Position numbers and translations under genes: made by a program. Shown one piece after another: positions 58,466 to 64,000 of a stretch of 64,000 nucleotides of DNA. Below the pieces are notes generated by a model. That model was not told the origin of the DNA and did not search any database. It saw only the letters and a program-made list of their open reading frames with translations. Source of the stretch: Pseudomonas cuatrocienegasensis (GTDB taxonomy: Bacteria > Pseudomonadota > Gammaproteobacteria > Pseudomonadales > Pseudomonadaceae); NCBI RefSeq assembly GCF_900110925.1, contig NZ_FOFP01000003.1, positions 1 to 64,000 on the forward strand, given 5' to 3'. Within the stretch, counting starts at the first letter, position 1; every line of letters starts with the position of its first letter.

Positions 58466-60151
58466 ATGCGAGACCAGTCACGCAGCAGCAAACAACTGCC
58501 CGCCCCGGCCAGCTTCATGAATGCGCAGAACGCAGTAATCGGGGTACGCGGCCGCGACCTGCTCTCGACGCTACGTACCCTGGCCCTGCAAGGCCTCAAG
58601 CAGCCTCGCCACAGCGCCCGTCATCTGCTGGCCTTGGGCGGCCAGTTGGGCCGCGTACTGCTGGGTGACGCGCCCCATGCGGTGAACCCGAAAGATACCC
58701 GCTTCGCCGACCCAACCTGGCACCTGAACCCTTTCTACAAACGCAGCCTGCAAGCCTACCTGGCCTGGCAAAAGCAGCTGGCCCTGTGGATCGACGAAAG
58801 CGACCTGTCAGCCGATGACCGTGCCCGCGCACGCTTTATCGCCACCCTGCTGGGTGATGCTCTGTCACCCTCCAATACCCTGCTCAATCCACTGGCGCTC
58901 AAGGAGCTGTTCAACAGTGGCGGCGCCAGCGTGCTCAAGGGCCTCAACCACCTGGCCGAGGACCTGCTGCACAACGACGGCATGCCCAGTCAGGTCAGCA
59001 AACATGCCTTCGAGGTTGGTCGTAACCTGGCAGCGACACCTGGCGCCGTGGTCTTTCGCAACGAGCTGCTGGAGCTGATCCAGTACCGCCCCATGAGCGA
59101 GAAGCAGCACCTGCGCCCCTTGCTGATCGTGCCGCCGCAAATCAACAAGTACTACATCTTCGACCTGTCCAACGATAAGAGCTTCGTCCAGTACGCTCTG
59201 AAGAACAGCCTGCAAACCTTCATCATCAGTTGGCGCAACCCGGATGCCCGGCACCGCGAATGGGGGCTGTCTAGCTACGTCCAGGCACTGGAAGAAGCCA
59301 TCGACGTATGCCGCGAGATCACCGGCAGCAAGGACGTCAACCTGCTCGGCGCCTGCGCTGGCGGCCTGACCATCGCCGCCCTGCAGGGCCATCTGCAGGC
59401 CAAGCGGCAACTGCGCAAGGTCGCCAGTGCCACCTATATGGTCAGCCTGCTCGACAGCCAGATCGACAGCCCGGCCATGCTCTTTGCTGATGAGCTGACC
59501 CTTGAAGCGGCCAAACGCCGCTCCTACCAGCAAGGTGTGCTCGACGGCCGCGACATGGCCAGGGTATTTGCCTGGATGCGCCCCAACGACCTGATCTGGA
59601 ACTACTGGGTCAATAACTACCTGCTCGGCAAGCAGCCACCGGCGTTCGACATCCTCTACTGGAACAATGACAACACTCGCCTGCCTGCCGCCCTGCACGG
59701 CGACCTGATCGATTTCTTCAAGCACAACCCGTTGACCCGCCCAGGCGGCCTGGAAATCTGCGGCACCCCTATCGACCTGCAAAAAGTCACGGTCGACAGT
59801 TTCAGCGTCGCCGGCGTCAACGACCACATCACTCCCTGGGATGTGGTGTATCGCTCGACCCTGCTGCTAGGCGGCAAACGCCGTTTTATCCTGTCCAACA
59901 GCGGCCATATCCAGAGCATCCTCAACCCGCCAGGCAACCCCAAATCCACCTACAGCGAAAACGCCACACTCAGCAGCGACCCGCGCGCCTGGATCTACGA
60001 CGCAACTCAGGTACAGGGCAGCTGGTGGCCAGAATGGCTGAGCTGGCTACAGGAACGCTCAGGGGAGCAGCGCGATACGGTCGTGGCCATTGGCAGCACC
60101 CGCTATTCGCCCATGGAGGCAGCACCGGGCACCTACGTGCACGTGCGCTAA
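58466..60151 (+). CDS. phaC2: Class II poly(3-hydroxyalkanoate) synthase PhaC2
   Basis: The second mcl-PHA synthase, 561 residues, is close to PhaC1 over its whole length except the N-terminus. Nucleophile Cys297 is in GACAGG, a small change from GACSGG in PhaC1. Asp453 and His481 complete the triad. ATG 58466 is preferred to 58457 because CGGAG lies eight bases upstream. Confidence 0.96.
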   Translation: MRDQSRSSKQLPAPASFMNAQNAVIGVRGRDLLSTLRTLALQGLKQPRHSARHLLALGGQLGRVLLGDAPHAVNPKDTRFADPTWHLNPFYKRSLQAYLAWQKQLALWIDESDLSADDRARARFIATLLGDALSPSNTLLNPLALKELFNSGGASVLKGLNHLAEDLLHNDGMPSQVSKHAFEVGRNLAATPGAVVFRNELLELIQYRPMSEKQHLRPLLIVPPQINKYYIFDLSNDKSFVQYALKNSLQTFIISWRNPDARHREWGLSSYVQALEEAIDVCREITGSKDVNLLGACAGGLTIAALQGHLQAKRQLRKVASATYMVSLLDSQIDSPAMLFADELTLEAAKRRSYQQGVLDGRDMARVFAWMRPNDLIWNYWVNNYLLGKQPPAFDILYWNNDNTRLPAALHGDLIDFFKHNPLTRPGGLEICGTPIDLQKVTVDSFSVAGVNDHITPWDVVYRSTLLLGGKRRFILSNSGHIQSILNPPGNPKSTYSENATLSSDPRAWIYDATQVQGSWWPEWLSWLQERSGEQRDTVVAIGSTRYSPMEAAPGTYVHVR

Positions 60152-60227
60152 ACCTGAAAAACAATGCTGGCCGGCGCTCAGCCGGCCGGCTATCGTCGAG
60201 CCTCGGCGGCCAGAACAAGACACCCGG

Positions 60228-60842
60228 ATGAAAACCCGCGACCGTATCCTCGAATGTGCGCTGCAGCTGTTCAACCAGCAGGGCGAACCGAACGTCTCCA
60301 CCCTGGAAATTGCCAACGAACTGGAGATCAGCCCAGGCAATCTCTATTACCACTTCCACGGCAAGGAACCCCTGATTCTCGGCCTGTTCGAGCGTTTCCA
60401 GGCCGATCTCGCCCCCCTGCTCGACCCGCCCCCGGAGGTGCAACTGGATGTCGAGGACTACTGGCTGTTCCTGCACCTGATTGTCGAGAAGCTGGCGCAC
60501 TACCGCTTTCTGTTCCAGGACCTGTCCAACCTCGCCGGGCGCCTGCCCAAACTCGCGCGGGGTATTCGCCAATGGCTCAACGCCCTCAAGCGCACCCTCG
60601 CCGGGCTACTGGCCAGGCTCAAAGCCGAAGGTCAACTACTCAGCGACACCCACGCCCTGGGTCAGCTTGTCGAGCAGATCACCCTGACGCTGCTGTTCTC
60701 CCTCGACTACCAACGCATCATCGGCAGTACGGGCGAAAGCCGTCTGGTGGTGTACCAGGTGATGATGCTGGTCGCCCCGCACCTGGCGCCCGACTCCCGC
60801 TACGCCGCCGAGCACCTGGCCCAGCGCTACCTCGAGGCCTGA
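60228..60842 (+). CDS. phaD: TetR-family PHA regulator PhaD
   Basis: PhaD activates the phaC1 and phaI promoters in pseudomonads. The 204-residue protein has an N-terminal TetR helix-turn-helix (about 1-50; RILECALQLFNQQGEPNVSTLEIANELEISPGNLYYHFHGKE). A C-terminal ligand domain (about 60-204) is expected to bind a CoA intermediate. It lies 76 bp after phaC2; no strong ribosome site is seen before the ATG. Confidence 0.93.
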   Translation: MKTRDRILECALQLFNQQGEPNVSTLEIANELEISPGNLYYHFHGKEPLILGLFERFQADLAPLLDPPPEVQLDVEDYWLFLHLIVEKLAHYRFLFQDLSNLAGRLPKLARGIRQWLNALKRTLAGLLARLKAEGQLLSDTHALGQLVEQITLTLLFSLDYQRIIGSTGESRLVVYQVMMLVAPHLAPDSRYAAEHLAQRYLEA

Positions 60843-60850
60843 CCGCGAAA

Positions 60851-60883
60851 CGCAAAACGCCCGGCGAGTGCCGGGCGTTTGCG
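60851..60883. terminator. Bidirectional terminator between phaD and phaF
   Basis: A perfect 11-bp stem AAACGCCCGGC / GCCGGGCGTTT with loop GAGT serves both convergent transcripts. A and T runs are short on each side. Confidence 0.85.
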
Positions 60884-60897
60884 ATGCCGCGCGTGAA

Positions 60898-61656
60898 TCA
60901 GGACGCGGTGGTAGGTGCTACCGGTGCAGCTTCGACAGGCGCTGCGGCGGCCGGTGCAGCTGGCTTGGCGGCGGCTGGTTTGGCAGCCGCTTTCGGCGCC
61001 TTTGGCGCGGCCGGCTTTTTCACTGCGGCCGGCTTGGCAGCGGGTTTGACCGCAGCTTTCGGTGCAGCCTTGGCAGCCGGTTTAGCTGCTGGTTTGGCGG
61101 CCGCTTTAGCCGGTGCCGGCTTGGCCGCAGCGACTTTGGTAGGCGCCTTGGCCGGTGCTTTCATCGGCTTGGCAGCGGCTTTCGGCGCAGGCTTAGCAGC
61201 AACCTTGGCAGCAGGCTTGACCGCCTTGACCGAAACGCCGGTGAGCGTCTCGATCTGCTTGGTCAGGCTGTCGATTTTCTCGTTCAGCGCTTTCACTTCA
61301 TTACGGCTGGGTACGCCCAGACGCGAAATGGCGCTGTTGAGACGCTTGTCGAAGGCTTCTTCGAGTTCGCCCCACTTGCCGATCGCCTTGCCTTTGACCT
61401 CGTCAACACGCGACTTGGCCGAACCCACGGTGCTGCCCACGCTGGTCTTCACCGCGCCAACCTGCTTGTCGACTTCGGTCTTGGCCACTTTCTCGGCTTT
61501 CTCGCCATCCTTGACCAGGGTATCGAACAGCTTGGTGCCGTCCTTGCTGACCTTGGAGTAAGCGCCTAGGCCGGCCAACCAGATCTGACGCGAGTATTTT
61601 TCAACCTCGCCGATCCAGGAGCTGGTCTGTTTTTCGGTTTTCTTTTTGACAGCCAT
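60898..61656 (-). CDS. phaF: PHA granule phasin and nucleoid-binding protein PhaF
   Basis: PhaF coats PHA granules and ties them to the nucleoid so that both daughters receive granules. The 252-residue protein has an N-terminal phasin domain (about 1-140; WLAGLGAYSKVSKDGTKLFD) with a leucine-zipper-like coil near 105-135. A histone H1-like tail (about 145-240) has many AAKPA units. The tail is basic and low in complexity. It is 10 bp after phaI in the same operon. Confidence 0.96.
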   Translation of the reverse strand: MAVKKKTEKQTSSWIGEVEKYSRQIWLAGLGAYSKVSKDGTKLFDTLVKDGEKAEKVAKTEVDKQVGAVKTSVGSTVGSAKSRVDEVKGKAIGKWGELEEAFDKRLNSAISRLGVPSRNEVKALNEKIDSLTKQIETLTGVSVKAVKPAAKVAAKPAPKAAAKPMKAPAKAPTKVAAAKPAPAKAAAKPAAKPAAKAAPKAAVKPAAKPAAVKKPAAPKAPKAAAKPAAAKPAAPAAAAPVEAAPVAPTTAS

Positions 61657-61666
61657 CCTGCTCTCC

Positions 61667-62113
61667 TTATTTGGTACGCGCGACGTGCTCGAGCAACGCG
61701 CTCAGCTCATCCAGCTTAGCAGAGAGTGCATCGACGTCTTGCTTGGACGGGATACCGATGCGGTTGAGCGCACCCGCGACACGGCTGTCGAATGCCTTCT
61801 CGATCTTGTCGAGCTGCAGATCGACCTTGCCCTTCACGCTCTGCACATTGCTGGTCACCGTGCTTTTAACACCATCGAACTGGCTATTCGCCGCATCGAT
61901 CTGCGCTGCAACCTGTTTTTTGCCCTGCTTTTCGACGCCTTCACCGGCCTTGACCAGCGTTTTGAAGTAATCGGCGCCTTCCTGACCCGCCTTGGCGTAG
62001 GCACCCAGGCCGGCCAGCCAGATCTTGCGGGCGTATACTTTGACATCGGTCAGCACAGTGGCCTTGGCATCCACTTCGGCTTCGAGTTTTTTCCTGACGG
62101 CAACCTTGGACAT
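61667..62113 (-). CDS. phaI: PHA granule phasin PhaI
   Basis: A 148-residue phasin without DNA-binding tail. The core KIWLAGLGAYAKAGQEGADYFKTLVKAGEG matches the PhaF N-terminal domain. Start ATG 62113 (MSKVAVRKKLE) has GAGGTG upstream; the frame start at 62173 is longer than the family. It heads the phaIF operon, converging on phaD. Confidence 0.95.
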   Translation of the reverse strand: MSKVAVRKKLEAEVDAKATVLTDVKVYARKIWLAGLGAYAKAGQEGADYFKTLVKAGEGVEKQGKKQVAAQIDAANSQFDGVKSTVTSNVQSVKGKVDLQLDKIEKAFDSRVAGALNRIGIPSKQDVDALSAKLDELSALLEHVARTK

Positions 62114-62201
62114 GGTGCACCTCACGCGCGGTGGTTTGAGGAATCGCCCACGAAATGCAGGCTTGAGATACACCGTACTCAGAAAAATTAGAATCTACAT
62201 A

Positions 62202-62400
62202 CTAGGCGCCTGTCGGGCTTGACCGTTCGTAGCGAGGAAAAGTCCGTGGTCCGACGTTTCGGCTTGAGGCAGTTTTGTTGCTTTTCCGAGGCGGGGGGGC
62301 CGCCCCGCGAATAGCGGGCTATTTAACGAGGGAAAGCAGCAAAAATGGCCAAGTCCGGATTTTCCGCAGTAGAACAGTGTTAAGTCCGACAGGCTCCTAG
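62202..62400. mobile_element. 199-bp MITE-like element with terminal inverted repeats
   Basis: The ends are inverted copies: CTAGGCGCCTGTCGGGCTTG at 62202 and, read on the minus strand from 62400, CTAGGAGCCTGTCGGACTTA. CTAG at both ends could be the target duplication. The inside has a GC-rich palindrome (GGGGGGGCCGCCCCG, then GCGAATAGCGGG) and no gene. It lies about 90 bp upstream of phaI, between the oprB and phaI genes. The mobile origin is inferred from structure and from the half copy at 58378. Confidence 0.65.
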
Positions 62401-62437
62401 GGTCTGTTGATGTTTCGGCGCGAGCCGCGTTGCCGCG
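62398..62437 (+). repeat. Left half of the CTAGGGTCTGTT palindrome family
   Basis: TAGGGTCTGTTGATGTTTCG and CGCGAGCCGCGTTGCCGCG match the left arm and centre of the copies at 373 and 49894. The right arm is missing. It shares its first bases with the terminal CTAG of the 199-bp element. Confidence 0.7.
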
Positions 62438-62493
62438 CCGTACTGCCACTGCCCGGCAATGTTTCAAGCATTTGCTGCACACGCTCAGGCCGA

Positions 62494-63816
62494 CTAAAAG
62501 TCAGCTATAAACTGCACGCCACCGACCACCGCAGACGTGGTTTGCGTCAACCCGCCCGGGTATTTCACGTATTGCAGGTTGGGCCGCATCATCAGCCATT
62601 TTGTCGCTTGTACGCCGTAGTTGATTTCGTAGCTGTACTCGCGGCGTTGCTCGGGCACATACAGCGGGTCGTCGATAGCGGTCACGCCGTTGACGGCGTT
62701 GAGTATTTGCGTGTTGCGGGTATAGCGCTCACTGACCTGCAATTTCGAGGCGCCGATACCGAAGGTGTCGTCGGGGCGTGAATCGAACGGGCCACGGTAG
62801 ATCAGGCCGACCTGGATCAGATTTTTAATCAGGCTTTTGTCCGGGTCATTCACCGTCAGGTTGGCAAACACGTTGAGCCCGCGTTTGTTGTTGCCGTCCA
62901 CCGTGGTCAATTGCTGCTGGCCCGACAACCACCAGCCGGCGTTGCTGGAGTACATCTTGTAGGGGTTTTGCGAGCGGGCGGCGGCGTTGTCGTCGGCGTC
63001 CTTGAGCATGTCCTTGGTGTCCGTGTTGGCGTAGTAGTAACCGGCGTGGTACTCCGAATTCAGGCCGGCGACCTGGCCTTTCCAGATGGCCTCAATGGGG
63101 AAACTGGTGCCCTGGGAGCCGCTGATAAACGGTTTGAAGCCGTTGCTGGCCTCAGCGTTGCCAAGGTTCTTGTCATAGGCGCCGAGCTGTACGGCGAACT
63201 CATCGGTGAACTGGTACTTGGCGCGCACCGCCCACTGGCTGATGGGGAAGCTGTTCCACACGCCATTCCAGTTGCCTTCTTGAGAGCCGCAAAGGGTGAC
63301 GTTCTGGAACTCGCAAGGGAACTGGTCGAAGTCTTCGCCGTGACCGAAACGCCCCAGTTTCAGGGCGAACTTGCGCTCGAAGAATTTCTGCTCGTACCAA
63401 AACTGCGACAGCCGCCACGCGTTGCCGCCGCCAAACACTTCCATGGTGGAGGTCAGGCCGGTGGCGTTGGGCTGGTGTACGCGGTCGTTGGTGATGTCCT
63501 TGCCACGGCGTCCGCCGATGCCGATGCGAAAGGTCGCGTCCTGCCAGCCGATGAGTTTTTGCAGGTCCATGTTCACGCCGAGGATGAACTGGTCACTCCA
63601 GCGCGCTGTGGTGTGCGAGTTGTAGCCACCGCCAAGGTTGGAGCCGACTTCGCCGACGTATTTGAGGGTGAAGTCATAGCCTTGCGCGGCCAATTTGGGA
63701 CGCAGGCCGTTCCAGTCGCCGAGCATGGCGGGGGAGCTGGGGTCGAGCAGGCCGGCACTCAAGGCGCAGGTCGAAATGGCGCTGCACAGCAGGGCGAGGG
63801 GGAGCTTGGTACGCAT
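62494..63816 (-). CDS. oprB: Carbohydrate-selective porin, OprB family
   Basis: An outer-membrane beta-barrel porin for glucose and other sugars. The 440-residue precursor has a signal peptide (MRTKLPLALLCSAISTCALSAG) and SPAMLGDWNGLRPKLAAQGYDFTLKYVGEVGSNLGGG, which is typical of OprB. Alternating amphipathic strands and the terminal aromatic residue (VQFIADF) fit a barrel. The sugar specificity is not fixed by sequence. The gene lies next to a short-chain dehydrogenase, suggesting a sugar or polyol uptake and oxidation locus. Confidence 0.9.
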   Translation of the reverse strand: MRTKLPLALLCSAISTCALSAGLLDPSSPAMLGDWNGLRPKLAAQGYDFTLKYVGEVGSNLGGGYNSHTTARWSDQFILGVNMDLQKLIGWQDATFRIGIGGRRGKDITNDRVHQPNATGLTSTMEVFGGGNAWRLSQFWYEQKFFERKFALKLGRFGHGEDFDQFPCEFQNVTLCGSQEGNWNGVWNSFPISQWAVRAKYQFTDEFAVQLGAYDKNLGNAEASNGFKPFISGSQGTSFPIEAIWKGQVAGLNSEYHAGYYYANTDTKDMLKDADDNAAARSQNPYKMYSSNAGWWLSGQQQLTTVDGNNKRGLNVFANLTVNDPDKSLIKNLIQVGLIYRGPFDSRPDDTFGIGASKLQVSERYTRNTQILNAVNGVTAIDDPLYVPEQRREYSYEINYGVQATKWLMMRPNLQYVKYPGGLTQTTSAVVGGVQFIADF

Positions 63817-63880
63817 GTGAAGTTCCTTGGATTGTTGTTTTTATTGGGGTGAAACTCAAATTGCAGGCGTGCGCGGTCCG

Positions 63881-63909
63881 TGTGGGAGCCTGGCTTGCAC
63901 GCTCCCACA
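63881..63909. repeat. Short REP-type hairpin (TGTGGGAGC)
   Basis: TGTGGGAGC and GCTCCCACA are 9-base inverted arms around 11 bases. It lies between the dehydrogenase end and oprB and could end the dehydrogenase transcript. Confidence 0.7.
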
Positions 63910-63940
63910 GGTGAACGCTGCTGTTTGTAGGGCGTGAGCG

Positions 63941-64000
63941 TTACTGGAGGTTAACGAACATCCCGCCATCGACCAGCAGCGAAGCACCGGTCACATAACG
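63941..64000 (-). CDS. Short-chain dehydrogenase/reductase, C-terminal 19 residues (partial)
   Basis: Read on the minus strand from the window edge, the frame gives RYVTGASLLVDGGMFVNLQ and a TAA stop. The motif YVTGASLLVDGGM is the usual end of SDR enzymes (consensus TG-x-x-x-x-VDGG). The rest of the gene is beyond the window. Located upstream of oprB on the same strand, it could be a sugar or polyol dehydrogenase, but that is inference. Confidence 0.85.
   Translation of the reverse strand, partial: RYVTGASLLVDGGMFVNLQ

Noticed and set aside
62195..62482. 95-residue frame on the minus strand within the 199-bp element
   Set aside because: It runs through the inverted repeats and the CTAG palindrome, has no ribosome site, and is best explained by the repeat sequence.

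Overview
The window is a 64 kb piece of a high-GC gammaproteobacterial chromosome that I read as a Pseudomonas. The evidence is a core gene order that closely resembles, as I remember it, the dipA-to-phaI part of the P. aeruginosa chromosome: dipA-msrA, rlmJ, acyl-CoA dehydrogenase, nhaP2, mscK, selO, parA, hemE, gltDB, damX, aroB, aroK, pilQPONM, ponA, malic enzyme, M48 protease, nuclease, rpmE, priA, argS, SPOR protein, hslVU, DUF971 and the phaC1ZC2DFI cluster. The two class II PHA synthases and the phasins PhaF and PhaI point to medium-chain-length polyhydroxyalkanoate storage. REP-type palindromes between genes are also typical of Pseudomonas. I cannot name the species. I saw no rRNA gene, tRNA gene or CRISPR array.

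Layout. 1-341 is the 3' end of an IS3-family insertion sequence, followed by a small periplasmic protein gene. 1.0-5.8 kb holds a c-di-GMP phosphodiesterase (dipA), msrA and an HD-GYP protein, so this stretch concerns second-messenger breakdown and oxidant repair. 6-21.7 kb is mixed housekeeping: rRNA methylation, a nitronate monooxygenase, fatty-acid oxidation, a K+/H+ antiporter, a large mechanosensitive channel, the SelO AMPylase, an amino-acid racemase, an SLC13/RCK permease, thioredoxin 2, a hotdog-fold protein and a tandem universal stress protein. 21.7-32.5 kb reads on the minus strand: parA, hemE, a three-gene GntR-ABC transporter operon, and glutamate synthase gltB-gltD.

32.7-41 kb is the minus-strand operon pilMNOPQ-aroK-aroB-damX. 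It joins the type IV pilus alignment complex and secretin to shikimate synthesis and a SPOR division protein. ponA (PBP1A) diverges from it. 43.6-49.9 kb carries malic enzyme, an M48 lipoprotein protease, a secreted nuclease, ribosomal protein L31 and the PriA helicase. 50-54.6 kb carries argS, an FtsN-like SPOR protein and the heat-shock protease hslVU behind a good sigma-32 promoter match. 54.8-62.1 kb carries a DUF971 protein and the PHA cluster, with synthases, depolymerase and activator on the plus strand converging on the phasin pair on the minus strand. The window ends with an OprB-type porin and the last 19 codons of a short-chain dehydrogenase.

The most unusual signals lie outside the genes. 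They are a 199-bp MITE-like element with terminal inverted repeats and CTAG at both ends, with a half copy before phaC2; a palindrome family that begins at CTAG and twice forms the stop codon of a gene; a GntR gene whose predicted mRNA starts at its AUG, with a palindromic operator over the -10 box; and an rpmE terminator hairpin lying inside the signal-peptide codons of the next gene. I found no convincing new defence, secretion or biosynthetic system. The GntR-ABC operon is the best candidate for an uncharacterised accessory system.
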